A stretch of 64,000 bases of DNA from Ostreococcus mediterraneus (taxonomy: Eukaryota > Chlorophyta > Mamiellophyceae > Mamiellales > Bathycoccaceae), in contig WMKK01000011.1 in NCBI GenBank assembly GCA_012295225.1, forward strand, positions 257,928-321,927, written 5' to 3'. Every line of letters starts with the position of its first letter. Positions within the stretch are counted from its first letter, which is position 1. This document shows positions 32,903 through 43,012 of the stretch, piece by piece. Made by a program: the position numbers and the translations under genes. The notes beneath the pieces are model-generated. The model did no database searches. It was not told the DNA's origin and saw only the letters and a program-made list of their open reading frames with translations.

Positions 32903-35900
32903 ATGCCGACACGCGCGAACGCGCGCGCGAACGGGGCGAACGGGGCGACGACGCACGCGGGGCGTCGCGCGGGGGCGTCGGATGGCGCGCGCGCGCGTCG
33001 AGGCGCGACGGACGGGGCGACAGATGGAGGTGGAGATTTGAAACGCGCCGCGACGCAAGATTTGGAGGTTGCGCGCGTCGTGGCGCGCGATATTAACGCG
33101 GAAATCGCTCGTCGCGCGCGCGAGACGTTGGGGATAATTGAGGACGTCGATGAGGCGTGGGCGGCGCACGGGTCGGTGCCTGAGCGAGGCGCGAGGGCGG
33201 CGAGAGAGGCGTGGGTGCAGTGCGAGCGGGACGGGTGCGGGAAGTGGCGTAGGTGTCCTCGACGCGTCGCGCTCGCGCTGGGCAGCGATGGGCGGTTCTT
33301 TTGTAAAGATTCTCGAGATGGGAGGTTTAATTCGTGCACGCGAGCGCAGGAGGCGACGGATGAGGAGATTGATGCGGCGTTGGATGAGTCGATGCAGGCG
33401 GATTTCGAGGCGGAGCTCGCGGCGAGAAACGAACTCACGCGAGAAAGGAATAGAGAGTACGGGAAGAGGAAGCGAGCGATGGAGTTGAGCGAACGTGCGG
33501 CGAGAGGCGAGATTGAGATACATGAGGACGGGACGTGGACGTTGCTAAAGCCGAAGAAAAGTCGAAGTGGGGTGAGGAAGAATGGCAAAAACGGCGGCGG
33601 CGCGCACGGAGGGGCAAAGAAGACAAAGATTAACGGACAGAAGCATGATGTGGGCGAATCCGCGATACCACCGCACCCAGGACACTTTGAAGAGTGGTCA
33701 TGGATTCAGTGTGAAAGCGCAGAGTGTGGGAAATGGCGCAAGGTGCAGCAGTCCGTCGTGGCTGGGCTCATGCCGCGCGATAGGTGGATTTGCGCCATGA
33801 ATGTCAATCGCGACTTTGCGTCGTGCGACACGCCGCAAGAGCTAGGTGACGAAGAAATCACCGCGTTCATGGCTGAGCAACAGACTCGCTTGCTCGAGCA
33901 TAATTCTAAACTCGCGCATTATTACGCCTATTACGCCAAGAAGGGTGGCGCACCTCCGCCTGGAGTGAAGAAGATAAAAGTGTACAAGACGATTACCGAG
34001 CAACCGACGCAGGTAAAGCGGGAATTACCACCGCCACCACCCGTGGTGCAGAAGCCCAAAGTACCGTTCGACGAAGGTCCAGAAGATCCAGAGTCATGGG
34101 TGCCTGGTACGCCGCGACCGATTCCACCGCCGGCGGTTCGAGGCACTGTGCCTCCGGCGCTCGCCGTCGTGTGCAACAACCATCAGGGCGTGTTTCTCCC
34201 AAAGCGTACGATGTTTCGCTGTCACTGCGAACAACCCGAGCACATGTGCGGATCCGTGAGCGGCGAGGGTGACGGGCGAATTTTCACTCCTGTCGCGTGG
34301 GAAGCACACTGCGGGCGCGCGGCGACTAAAAAGTGGCGTAATTCCGTCAAGTGCTTTCTTCAAGGTCCGGTGCCGCGACTCTTCATGGGGCATTGGATCG
34401 ACGAAGTGGGCTTGGAGATCGCCGGCGCGCGACCGCCTCGAGACCCGAACGCGCCGCCGAGGCGTTCATCGACGAAGAAAATGGAAAGTAGCACTGTGAT
34501 GGTGGAATTTGAACCATCCGTGGCGCCCGGCCCGATTAATCAACTGTCGCTTAGAAACTTGATGACGGTTTTTGGATTTATTCTCGATGGCTCGGCGGTT
34601 GGCGAGGCAAAGGTAAAGAATGAGAATGAGGAGGGAGAAGAAGGCGCCCAGGAGGTCATGAGCGAGAAGGAACGTCGCACGGCGGCGGAGAAAGAGCTCG
34701 GACGTCTCGCCAGCGTGTGCAAAGCATGGAGATGCGCGTCTTTGACGGTGTTGAAAGCTGCCGGCGTCGCGGCGGCGGCCAAGCAAAGCGCGGATGGAGG
34801 CGCACTTCGTACGCAGTTTAATGTCATCACGGAGTACCTTGATCGCGCGGACGATAAAGAGTGTCAAGTAGAGCGATCAGTGACTTTAGATAAAGACCAT
34901 CCGTTTGAAAATGGATCGAAGACGAAGACGAGAACGGATCTCAAGGATGGGAAACCGCCAGGATGGTGGCCATCGCTCGGCACAAAGGCGCCGCGCAAGA
35001 AGCTCAAGACTGAAGTGATTGAACAAGAGACGTATGGGGTGGATTTTGTCACCGGTCGTGATGCCACAGATACACTCAAACGCGTCTTGCCTGATTTCTC
35101 CGAGGAGGAAGTGTGGGCATTGTACAAGCGATTGCTCGCGCAAGTCAACGCCAGTTACGGCGCCATGACGCCAGACACGTTGGCGACTCAAAGCTTGGCG
35201 CTCGCGGCAGAGGATCTCGCCGAGCAGCTCGAGCGTCAACCTGGTTCGACCGCGCTCGCGCACTCTAAAGCGCTATGGGCGCTCTCGATGGAAGCGCGGC
35301 AAAATCCCGAACTTTACTTTGTTCATCGTAAAGGCTTTGGCGTCACGTGCAAGACGCCAATTAAAAAGGGTGAATTCCTTGTAGATTTCCTTGGCGAGAT
35401 TTATCCCCCTTGGGCGTGGGCCGAGAAGCAAGACGCGATTCGTCAAGCTCAAAAAGCTCGCGGTTTGCGCGATCGAGGTCCACCGGAGTTTTACAACATG
35501 CAAATTGAACGTCCTGGCGGCGACGCCGAAGGATACTCGGTGCTCTTTTGCGACGCCATGCATGAGAACAACTACGCCGCGCGTCTTTCGCACTCATGCG
35601 ACCCGAATGTCGAAGTTAACTTGAAGGCGATCAATGGCAAGTATGAGATTCATTTCATAACCACGCGGGATATCTTGCCCGGCGAGGAGTTGGCGTACAA
35701 CTATCACAGCTGTACCGATAGCATGAAGGAGGTTGAGCAAGCGTTTTGTTTGTGTGGGGCGCGGCTGTGCCGCGGTTCATATCTGAGTTTTGTCGGTGAA
35801 AACAATCACTCACAAGTGTTGAATGCCAAACATCGACTGATTGATCGTCAGGTGATGTTGTTCAAGGCGCTCGCGGGTGCGGACAAGCCATTGTGTCCGC

Positions 35901-37084
35901 AACACGTCGAGGCGCTCGCTACTGTGGGCTTTTATCCCGGCAAAGGCTTGCTCAAAAACTGTCCCGGTTGGTTGTTACAGTATGTCGGCAGCGTGGCGGC
36001 GTTCATGCAGCTCGAACTCAAGGAACTTCCAAAGCACATTATCAAAGCTGCGGAGCAGGATCACGAGAAAATGTCAAAGAAGAATCCCACCCTCGAATTT
36101 ACGTACACGGAGGACTTTGCAAAAATCGACGCGTTGGCGATGCGCGAGAACAGAACGCAGTGCCTGGCAATCATGCTGAGCAAGATTCGTCGACTCATGA
36201 CGCGTGCACGAGACGGATCTGAACAAAAAAGCGTCGTTGATTGTATGGATATGTTTGCCAAAGCTGACGCGCCGTACAGGGCGGTGAGCGACGTCGAAGT
36301 CGCGGCGATGTTTTGGGGCACGTCGCAAGATGATTTCCACAAGTCCATCGTCAGTGGATTGATTCAAGCCATGGCGCCGCACATGCGTAAAGAGTTGACC
36401 GATATGTTCGCGTCTTGGTCGAGCAAGCTTGAAGCCGTCGCCTTAAACGTTCGTGGTGGTAAGATGAATCGCCGCGATTCATTAATTTGGCTACGCGACG
36501 CGCTCAAGGAACTTCCACAGACGAGCGGCGCGCGTCACGATCTCGCCGCCGGGCTCGTTCACCTCTACGCCATCACCGAAAACTTTTGGATTCCATCTGA
36601 TGCACCCGAGCATCAATTGTATAAAAGTGACGTGGTACACGTCCGAGAGGATGAAGTCAACGCCTGGGGCGTTGGCGCCGAAGGCGCGGGCACAAAGATC
36701 GTGGCAAAGATTGAAAAGACGTACCGCCCTGGATTCACCGCCGCCACGCTGTTACAATGGCACAAGCAAGAACAATCCGACCCGACACAGCACATGTTTG
36801 CGAATAGAAAGGGTAACTTGACCCTTCCAGATCTGGCGTGTTGCTACTCTAGTCGTCCGGGTGTTCGATTGCCGAGAGCGGATAAGATGGCGCACGAGAC
36901 GTGGATCGCGCACTTACAATCGTGTCCCGACGAGACGTGGCCCGCGTCGAGCGGTCCATGGGGACCGACAAACGTACACAGACTCACGGGGACGCCTATT
37001 CTCGATGCGTGGATGCGTGGGAAGAAGGAGATGCGTCCGGTAGATATCAAGTGGTTGAAAGACAACACCGGGGAGAAGAAGTAA
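32903..37084 (+). CDS. ATXR3: ATXR3/SDG2-like histone H3K4 methyltransferase with two CW domains
   Basis: The protein is 1393 residues. There are two CW-type zinc domains: WVQCERDGCGKWRRCP ... FFCKDSRDGRFNSC near residues 104-150, and WIQCESAECGKWRKV ... WICAMNVNRDFASC near 265-310. CW domains read methylated H3K4. The SET domain runs from about residue 808 to 950: GFGVTCKTPIKKGEFLVDFL, GEIYPPWAWAEKQDAIRQAQ, FYNMQIERPGGDAEGYSVLF, AARLSHSCDPNVE (NHxC-like) and GEELAYNYHS, followed by the post-SET FCLCGARLCRGSYLSF. The YPPWAWAEKQDAI and ERPGGDAEGY blocks are characteristic of plant ATXR3/SDG2, the main H3K4 trimethyltransferase, and the long C-terminal helical region also fits. The two N-terminal CW domains are the noteworthy architecture. 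It starts at the first ATG after a GC-rich leader. Confidence 0.93.
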   Translation: MPTRANARANGANGATTHAGRRAGASDGARARRGATDGATDGGGDLKRAATQDLEVARVVARDINAEIARRARETLGIIEDVDEAWAAHGSVPERGARAAREAWVQCERDGCGKWRRCPRRVALALGSDGRFFCKDSRDGRFNSCTRAQEATDEEIDAALDESMQADFEAELAARNELTRERNREYGKRKRAMELSERAARGEIEIHEDGTWTLLKPKKSRSGVRKNGKNGGGAHGGAKKTKINGQKHDVGESAIPPHPGHFEEWSWIQCESAECGKWRKVQQSVVAGLMPRDRWICAMNVNRDFASCDTPQELGDEEITAFMAEQQTRLLEHNSKLAHYYAYYAKKGGAPPPGVKKIKVYKTITEQPTQVKRELPPPPPVVQKPKVPFDEGPEDPESWVPGTPRPIPPPAVRGTVPPALAVVCNNHQGVFLPKRTMFRCHCEQPEHMCGSVSGEGDGRIFTPVAWEAHCGRAATKKWRNSVKCFLQGPVPRLFMGHWIDEVGLEIAGARPPRDPNAPPRRSSTKKMESSTVMVEFEPSVAPGPINQLSLRNLMTVFGFILDGSAVGEAKVKNENEEGEEGAQEVMSEKERRTAAEKELGRLASVCKAWRCASLTVLKAAGVAAAAKQSADGGALRTQFNVITEYLDRADDKECQVERSVTLDKDHPFENGSKTKTRTDLKDGKPPGWWPSLGTKAPRKKLKTEVIEQETYGVDFVTGRDATDTLKRVLPDFSEEEVWALYKRLLAQVNASYGAMTPDTLATQSLALAAEDLAEQLERQPGSTALAHSKALWALSMEARQNPELYFVHRKGFGVTCKTPIKKGEFLVDFLGEIYPPWAWAEKQDAIRQAQKARGLRDRGPPEFYNMQIERPGGDAEGYSVLFCDAMHENNYAARLSHSCDPNVEVNLKAINGKYEIHFITTRDILPGEELAYNYHSCTDSMKEVEQAFCLCGARLCRGSYLSFVGENNHSQVLNAKHRLIDRQVMLFKALAGADKPLCPQHVEALATVGFYPGKGLLKNCPGWLLQYVGSVAAFMQLELKELPKHIIKAAEQDHEKMSKKNPTLEFTYTEDFAKIDALAMRENRTQCLAIMLSKIRRLMTRARDGSEQKSVVDCMDMFAKADAPYRAVSDVEVAAMFWGTSQDDFHKSIVSGLIQAMAPHMRKELTDMFASWSSKLEAVALNVRGGKMNRRDSLIWLRDALKELPQTSGARHDLAAGLVHLYAITENFWIPSDAPEHQLYKSDVVHVREDEVNAWGVGAEGAGTKIVAKIEKTYRPGFTAATLLQWHKQEQSDPTQHMFANRKGNLTLPDLACCYSSRPGVRLPRADKMAHETWIAHLQSCPDETWPASSGPWGPTNVHRLTGTPILDAWMRGKKEMRPVDIKWLKDNTGEKK

Positions 37085-37208
37085 ATTAGAGCGACCAACG
37101 CGCGCATAGGAAAGCATTGTAATTACGTACGCATGACGTTCGTAACGCGCGAAGACAATTAACCAACCAACCAATGAGTTACACACAAACTATCTAGATT
37201 GCTATAAT

Positions 37209-38609
37209 TTATTCGCGTTCACGCGCCAATTTGAGTGCCAAAGCGATAGCGCTCGACTTGGCGCGCGCCGCCGACATTTCGGCGGCGCGTTCGGTAAAAT
37301 TCACCAATTTAGGCGGCGCGCCATGCGCGCTGACGTGCTCGTAGAAATACGATGTGAGATGTGGTGGAATCTCCAACAACTTGAAATAAAATGAACATCC
37401 CTTGCGAATAGCCATCACGAGAGCGTCCATGGTGTCTTGAAAGTCCATGGCGTTGTCCTCGGCGATGGCGCTCAGCGTCTGACCAGCGACGTGTTTATCG
37501 TATACAAGCGATTCTTCGGTTGTCAAGTCAATCATCGCCACGCGCGTGCTTTGCATCGTGATCTCACCTCTAGCGTCTTCGTCTTCGTCGTCGTGGCCGT
37601 CGTCGTCGTCGTCGTCGTCGTCGCTCGCGACGTCTTCAGCCTTTTCTTCTTTGCGTTCTTCGCCGTCTTCGTCATCTTCGCTCTCTTCGTCTTCGTCCTC
37701 AGATGATACCACTGGTTCCGGCAACGGCTCGCACTCGTACCCCGCACCGTGAACGGAATCCAGCAGCGCGATAGATTTCAACGCTCGATACGCAAGCAAC
37801 GACGCCCATGCGTCCATGGCGGCATATTTAATTTGATCCGGGTTCAAAGCGTCGCGTTCCCAATTCGACATGCGCGTCTTGTCCTTGGGTAAATTCTTCT
37901 TCAACACGTGCTCACACACGCGCGCGAGCGACCACGTGTTCGCCCCAGGACACGTACCCACGCGCTCTCTCGCCATCATCCCGAGCTCGACCACTCGAGC
38001 GGCGACGACGCCGTAATCTCTCTCAAATTTCCGCGCGTCCCCGCGCACGTTGAACCCCGTCTTCCCAATCGCCGCATCCCTCAACCACCGTTTCAATCGC
38101 GGTGTCACCCCAGTCGTGTGCACTCTCGCCAAAACAACCAACGCACGCGTCAAATCCGCGCTCGCCGCGGCGATTTGCACCAGCGACGTCTTCGCTTCTC
38201 CCGCGCCCTTCTTCCACGTCACCTTCCACTCCATGTCAAATCCACACGTCGGCTCATCCGACGTCAACGCCTCCAATCGATCGAACGCATCATCGAGCTC
38301 GCTCGCCGTGCTCGCCACAATAATCTCCCCATCGTACGTCAAGTCCTCCAGCGTCACCGCGCGCGGAAGCGCGTCACCGACCGGCGCGAGCGCCTCAGCT
38401 GTCTTTTCCGAATTTTGAATCACGCGTCGCCCATCGTCCTCGTTTCGATCGCGCAGCGCCGCGGGCGAGGGCGCGGCGAGGGCATCCGTGGCGTCGACGA
38501 GCGATCGCGGGATATGTCGCGCGCGTTTCGCGATCGGGGACATCGCGGCGCGCAGTGCCGGCGCGAGTCGACGCGCGCGCGGCAACCGTGGCGTCGCGGC
38601 ATCCGACAT
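37209..38609 (-). CDS. WRN-type 3'-5' exonuclease with C-terminal HTH domain
   Basis: The protein is 466 residues. The DEDDy exonuclease domain spans roughly residues 95-285: CGFDMEWKVTW (catalytic Asp and Glu near 121-125), KTSLVQIA, GKTGFNVRGDARKFERDYGV (third acidic site), and YAAMDAWASLLAYRAL (Tyr and last Asp near 265). This is the Werner exonuclease family without a RecQ helicase, as in plant WEX. A very acidic linker (SSEDEDEESEDDEDGEE and a DDDDDDD run) follows, then a helical C-terminal domain (SLVYDKHVAGQTLSAIAEDN, then TMDALVMAIRKGCSFYF) that resembles the helicase-associated HTH found behind RecQ HRDC domains. It probably trims DNA ends in repair or silencing in the nucleus. The start is the first ATG; another in-frame ATG follows 22 codons later. 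Confidence 0.87.
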   Translation of the reverse strand: MSDAATPRLPRARRLAPALRAAMSPIAKRARHIPRSLVDATDALAAPSPAALRDRNEDDGRRVIQNSEKTAEALAPVGDALPRAVTLEDLTYDGEIIVASTASELDDAFDRLEALTSDEPTCGFDMEWKVTWKKGAGEAKTSLVQIAAASADLTRALVVLARVHTTGVTPRLKRWLRDAAIGKTGFNVRGDARKFERDYGVVAARVVELGMMARERVGTCPGANTWSLARVCEHVLKKNLPKDKTRMSNWERDALNPDQIKYAAMDAWASLLAYRALKSIALLDSVHGAGYECEPLPEPVVSSEDEDEESEDDEDGEERKEEKAEDVASDDDDDDDDGHDDEDEDARGEITMQSTRVAMIDLTTEESLVYDKHVAGQTLSAIAEDNAMDFQDTMDALVMAIRKGCSFYFKLLEIPPHLTSYFYEHVSAHGAPPKLVNFTERAAEMSAARAKSSAIALALKLARERE

Positions 38610-38692
38610 TCAAAAGCCCTAAAATCGCGGCGACTTAGGTTCTAGGGTCTAGACACCACCACACCCTCATCAGACGACCACGCGTCACAACG

Positions 38693-40762
38693 ATGGCGTC
38701 GGCGTCCTGCGCCGCGTCTACGCGCGCGTCCGCGCGCGCGCGCGCATCGCCGCGCGCATCGCCGCAGTCATCGTCCTCGGCGCGCGCGCGGCGAATGACG
38801 CGCGGACGACGCCACGCGAACGCGCGAACGCGTCGGGATTATCCACAACCGATGCCGGGGGCTGTCGCGCGGTCGTCGGACGCGGACGACGACGCGGACG
38901 GCGCAGACGACGACGCGCGCGCGAGCAAGCGGGGTGTTGATGCGTTGACGTCCGCGTCGCGAGCGTTCGGGAGAAACGCGAGCGCGCTCGCGGAGTCGTA
39001 TGGTGGTGGACGCGTCGACCCGGGGGAGGATGTCGCGGCGCGTCAGTTGGGCGTTCGCGAGAGTTTACTCGAAAGTGAAGAGCAAGAGGCCGAAGCTCGC
39101 GCGCGGGCGGCGGTGAATATGTCGCGTATGCTCGCCAGTGGGGGGTCGGACGTGTTGAAGCGGATTCCAGAGGATATTTTGCCGCTTTTGCTGCGGTTGC
39201 CGAGCGCGGAGGGCGACGTGGAGGCGTTGAAGCGAAGCGCGGAAGGGGTTAATGCGTGGAAGGATAATCTCGCGCGTGGGTTATTGCCTGATGTGGATGT
39301 AGAGTGGCCCGAGGATGCGACGTTTCGTGAGGCTTTGATTGAGGCTTTGGGGGATTTAGACATGGCGCGGTTTACCCGAAGGTTTCCTCCGGTGTTGGAT
39401 ACGTTGATGAAAAATGTGTTGGATATGTTGTACATTTACGAACAAGAGCGTTTAGACGAGGGTGAACCAGAAATGCCACCGAGTGATCCTCAGGATTCGC
39501 AATCGTCGAATGACGGCGAAGGCGAAGGAGAGCCACAAGGGAATGGAAGCGGTGAAAACGACGACCAGGACGGCGAAGGCGAAGAGCAAAGTCAAGCCGG
39601 CGGTTCAGGTGGTGGCGAAGGTGAAGAGGATGGCGAAGATAATGTAGATGATTACGACATGAGCGTCGATGGCGATGCAGACGCCGCTAAGGAGGAGGCC
39701 AAACAGCAAGCCAAGGAGAAGAATAAGGAGTTGGTGCAAAGCTTGATGGAGGATTTCAAAGACCAATGGGAGCCCGCGGTGGATAAGCTCGACAAGGCGG
39801 CCAAGGCGTTTGAGGGATTGAACTTGGAAGACTTAGCCGATGGACCAGAAGGGTTCGATTTAACGCGCGGACTTTGGCAGCAGACGGGATGGAAAGAATT
39901 GGATTCATTGCGCAAAAAGCTACAAGAGTTGCGAGAGTTGCGAGACATGGTTCGGAGCCTCGGGCGCGGAAGCGGTAGAGGCCCATTGAAGCGTGCACCG
40001 CGACAAAAAGAACGTCCAGGTTTTCCAATCGGACTTGTGCGAAGTCCAATGGAGCCCGAACAAACATCAGGCTTGTGTCGCTCGGATGACTTGTCGCGCA
40101 TGATGCCGAGCGAGATGAGTTTACTCGCGAGCGGTTTACCGCAAGCACGATTGCTTCACTTTGCTCGCCGTGCCGAGCGCACACTGCTGTCATACGAACG
40201 CGTCGGATGGTCCGAAGAACCTGCGGTGACGGTGGATGGCTTTGAGACGCGACCGGCGGCGGAGTGCGGACCAATTATCGTATGCCTTGATACTTCTGGA
40301 TCGATGATGGGCGCGCGCGAAACGGTGGCGAAAGCCATGGTTTTGGAATGCATGCGTCAAAGCCGAACGCAGCAGCGCGCGTGCTTCTTGTACTCGTTTA
40401 GTGGCCCGGGTGATTGTCAAGAGCTCGAGTTAAAACTCACGTCTCGTGGGTTGGAAGGATTGTTGGAATTCCTCGCCGGCAGTTTCCACGGCGGCACCGA
40501 CGTCGACGAGCCATTCAACCGCGCGTTGGCTCGATTGCAAGAATCAGAGTGGTGCAACGCAGACATCTTGCTTGTTACCGACGGAGAAATTAAACCTCCA
40601 GACGAAGCTTTGATTTCAAGCCTCAACGACGCGAAAGAAGAACTTGGATTGAAGGTGCACGGCTTGCTCGTTGGCGACGCCGGCAACGAAGAAGTCATCG
40701 AGTCCATTTGCACGCACGTGCATACATTCAAGTCTTGGTCCGCCGTCGGTGGTCGGCGATGA
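38693..40762 (+). CDS. ViaA-like VWA-domain protein, probably plastid-targeted
   Basis: The protein is 689 residues. The Ala/Ser/Arg-rich N-terminus (MASASCAASTRASARARASP) looks like a chloroplast transit peptide. A helical domain follows, then an acidic Gln/Gly-rich low-complexity region (residues about 255-330), and a C-terminal VWA/CoxE-like domain: GPIIVCLDTSGSMMGARETV (MIDAS DxSGS, about residue 532), QQRACFLYSFSGPGDCQELE, FLAGSFHGGTDVDEPF (MIDAS Thr), DILLVTDGEI (MIDAS Asp) and LKVHGLLVGD. The FSGPG and SFHGGTD blocks are those of ViaA, the partner of the MoxR AAA+ ATPase RavA, a metal- and respiration-linked chaperone pair in bacteria. A plastid MoxR partner is expected elsewhere in the genome (inference). 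Confidence 0.87.
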   Translation: MASASCAASTRASARARASPRASPQSSSSARARRMTRGRRHANARTRRDYPQPMPGAVARSSDADDDADGADDDARASKRGVDALTSASRAFGRNASALAESYGGGRVDPGEDVAARQLGVRESLLESEEQEAEARARAAVNMSRMLASGGSDVLKRIPEDILPLLLRLPSAEGDVEALKRSAEGVNAWKDNLARGLLPDVDVEWPEDATFREALIEALGDLDMARFTRRFPPVLDTLMKNVLDMLYIYEQERLDEGEPEMPPSDPQDSQSSNDGEGEGEPQGNGSGENDDQDGEGEEQSQAGGSGGGEGEEDGEDNVDDYDMSVDGDADAAKEEAKQQAKEKNKELVQSLMEDFKDQWEPAVDKLDKAAKAFEGLNLEDLADGPEGFDLTRGLWQQTGWKELDSLRKKLQELRELRDMVRSLGRGSGRGPLKRAPRQKERPGFPIGLVRSPMEPEQTSGLCRSDDLSRMMPSEMSLLASGLPQARLLHFARRAERTLLSYERVGWSEEPAVTVDGFETRPAAECGPIIVCLDTSGSMMGARETVAKAMVLECMRQSRTQQRACFLYSFSGPGDCQELELKLTSRGLEGLLEFLAGSFHGGTDVDEPFNRALARLQESEWCNADILLVTDGEIKPPDEALISSLNDAKEELGLKVHGLLVGDAGNEEVIESICTHVHTFKSWSAVGGRR

Positions 40763-40884
40763 AACTCGCCATAGATTTACTTTATTTTATTAGCTGTCAT
40801 TGAGATCACGCACGCATATTGATTAAAACATTTCGCCACGTGCCGAAACGAAGCGAGCCTCAGTGAACGACTCGGGACGCGAGC

Positions 40885-42516
40885 ATGTCTGACCATGCTC
40901 GCGTCCACGCCCTCGTGCGCGCGCGCATGTCAGCGATGATATCGCCCGCGTCGTTTCGCTCCTCTGTCACTCGCGCGAGATACAGTCACTTGTCGTTGCA
41001 GCACACAGAGTTTCCAAGCGTCGACGGCGCTGGCGCCACGTGCTTCGACCTCGATCGCGTTGAGCGCCGCTATCTCTTGTGCGGCACCGTCGATGGCGGC
41101 GTGCATGTGTACGACACAGAATCAACATCGATGGCGTCGGATGGCGACGATGCGGTGCGCACGCAGGCGCTGGTGTGTGCGATACCAGGGGGTGGAGCTC
41201 GAGCGACGCAGAGTCGAGCGGCGTCGCCGTCGACGTCTTCTGTATTTATATCCGACGTCACCGCACACGCATACGCCACATCGTGTGCGAAGTGGCTTCC
41301 AAGTGATACTGGTATGTTCTTTACTTGCGGGTTCGACGCCGCGGTGAAGTGTTGGGATGCGAATAGCTTGCTCGAGGCGAGCGCGCTCGAGCTCGAGGCG
41401 AAATGTCACGCGCTGGCGTTGAGTTCGATTTCAACGTCGCACGCGCTCGTAGCGATCGGGACGGACGATGCAGTGGTGAGGTTATGGGACCCCGGGGCGA
41501 ACGTCATTGCGCACACGCTTTCAGGGCATCGAGGGAGCGTCAGAGCGATTGATTGGGCGTTGTCGAGCGAGTATCAGTTGGCCACTGGCGGCGCTGAGGG
41601 CGACGTGCGCGTGTGGGATATTCGACGCGCCGGAGCGTTTATGATTTTAGACCGACACAACACGCAACAAACGGCGCATGTTGAAGGAATTAAGGATGCC
41701 ATGTACGCCGGATCGAGTGGCACAACCGTGGGCGCGGGTCCGAAGCCGGCGTCGCGTAAAATGGCGGATTCCATTCCAGATCATTTACGATCCGATGCCG
41801 CACGACGGTGCTCGTCTTCGAGTTACAGCGGTCGTGGGCACGCGCGCAGTGGCGTCAAGCGCACGCGAGACGGTGGTTGGGGCGGGTGGGGCGTGGGTTT
41901 CCGCCCTAAGAATGGCGCCCGTCCAGACGCGTCCGCGTCCAAACATGTCCCAACCCGGGACGGCTACTCGTCCGTCGCCGCATCCGCACACGAAGGGCAA
42001 GTCACGGGATTAAAAGTCACACCATGCGGGCTATTCTTAATATCCACTGGTGTCGATGCTCGCGTGCGCCGATGGGACTTGACCACGGGATTGAACACGT
42101 ACGCTCCGTACGACGAACTCGGCCCAATTCCAACATCCAACACCTGCCAACCCGCAATCTCGGGCGACGGCGAGCGCCTCTTCGTGCCCTGCGTCACCGG
42201 TGACGTCAAGGTATTTAACACCCACACCGCAGTGTTGCACACCACGTTGAAAGGACATTTAGACGAGGCATTCGCGTGCGCGCACAAGGATGGAGGCTCC
42301 GCAGCGCTCTTTACGCTCGGCAAGGATCGAAACATTCTCGTATGGGAACCCCCGCGCGCGTGCGCCGATGCGCGCGTCCACGGCGACGGCGTCATCGATG
42401 GTGACGCATGGAGCGACGACGACGCGGATGGTGACACCGGCACGGCGGGCATTCGCGCCGATCCAAATTCAAGATTTGCCTCGCGCGGGCTCGGCTATCG
42501 ATCGATTCGGCGCTAA
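40885..42516 (+). CDS. ERCC8: CSA/ERCC8-type WD40 protein of transcription-coupled repair
   Basis: The protein is 543 residues. WD40 repeats are visible throughout, with the order and motifs of CSA: RYLLCGTVDGGVHVYDTE, WLPSDTGMFFTCGFDAAVKC, LVAIGTDDAVVRLWDPG, LSGHRGSVRAIDW, LATGGAEGDVRVWDIRRAGA, ILDRHN, AHEGQVTGLKVTPCGLFLIS, VDARVRRWDLTTGLNT and LGKDRNILVWEP. The DTGMF motif and the LDxHN block are specific to ERCC8/CSA, the substrate receptor of a CUL4-DDB1 ubiquitin ligase that acts on stalled RNA polymerase II. An insert of about 90 residues (HVEGIKDAMYAGSSGTT ... KHVPTRDG) between blades is Ser/Gly/Arg-rich and larger than in animal CSA. Its stop overlaps the stop of the small convergent gene at 42513. 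Confidence 0.92.
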   Translation: MSDHARVHALVRARMSAMISPASFRSSVTRARYSHLSLQHTEFPSVDGAGATCFDLDRVERRYLLCGTVDGGVHVYDTESTSMASDGDDAVRTQALVCAIPGGGARATQSRAASPSTSSVFISDVTAHAYATSCAKWLPSDTGMFFTCGFDAAVKCWDANSLLEASALELEAKCHALALSSISTSHALVAIGTDDAVVRLWDPGANVIAHTLSGHRGSVRAIDWALSSEYQLATGGAEGDVRVWDIRRAGAFMILDRHNTQQTAHVEGIKDAMYAGSSGTTVGAGPKPASRKMADSIPDHLRSDAARRCSSSSYSGRGHARSGVKRTRDGGWGGWGVGFRPKNGARPDASASKHVPTRDGYSSVAASAHEGQVTGLKVTPCGLFLISTGVDARVRRWDLTTGLNTYAPYDELGPIPTSNTCQPAISGDGERLFVPCVTGDVKVFNTHTAVLHTTLKGHLDEAFACAHKDGGSAALFTLGKDRNILVWEPPRACADARVHGDGVIDGDAWSDDDADGDTGTAGIRADPNSRFASRGLGYRSIRR

Positions 42517-42731
42517 CGCGGCGCCACATGTAGCTTTTCAATTAGCGCATAGCGCTCCAGTGCGCCATCAATGGCACCCTGGGGCTCATAGAAATAGTTT
42601 ACCGCGTGTGTATCATCATCCATCGCTGCTGCTGCGTTTCGACGCGCGCGGTTGACGTCATCGAGCCGCCGCGACGCGCGTTCGGGCGCCTCAGAAATCT
42701 CCACGCTCGATCCGTAACTCCCCGCATCCAT
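42513..42731 (-). CDS. small 72-residue protein, function unknown
   Basis: This short frame ends NYFYEPQGAIDGALERYALI, then EKLHVAPR, with codon use and amino-acid balance like those of real genes here. It starts MDAGSYGSSVEISEAPERAS at 42731. The frame is open upstream, with another ATG at 42785 (MDTLDVFASGFDVRFLAG) that would lie inside the neighbouring gene. Its TAG overlaps the CSA stop codon on the other strand by two bases. Its ATG and the ATG of the SAM-domain gene share a single CATG (42729-42732). No known family is recognised. If real, it has no private intergenic DNA at either end, so its transcript must overlap both neighbours. Confidence 0.5.
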   Translation of the reverse strand: MDAGSYGSSVEISEAPERASRRLDDVNRARRNAAAAMDDDTHAVNYFYEPQGAIDGALERYALIEKLHVAPR

Positions 42732-42979
42732 GCCAGCCAAGAAACGCACGTCGAAACCACTCGCGAAAACATCCAAGGTATCCATCGCGCATCGATTATC
42801 GGGCGCGCGCGGCGCGACGACGGCGCTGTCGTCGCGTTTGGGCACGAAAACAAAGATACAGAAGAACAAGGAAAAGCTGACAACGACGCCAACGGGGCGT
42901 CGTACGAACGTAATCGCGCGTCTCGGTGATGCGTCTATCGCGTCTCGTCTCGGCGATGTTCCACAGCGACGACAACGCT

Positions 42980-43012
<33 letters not shown>

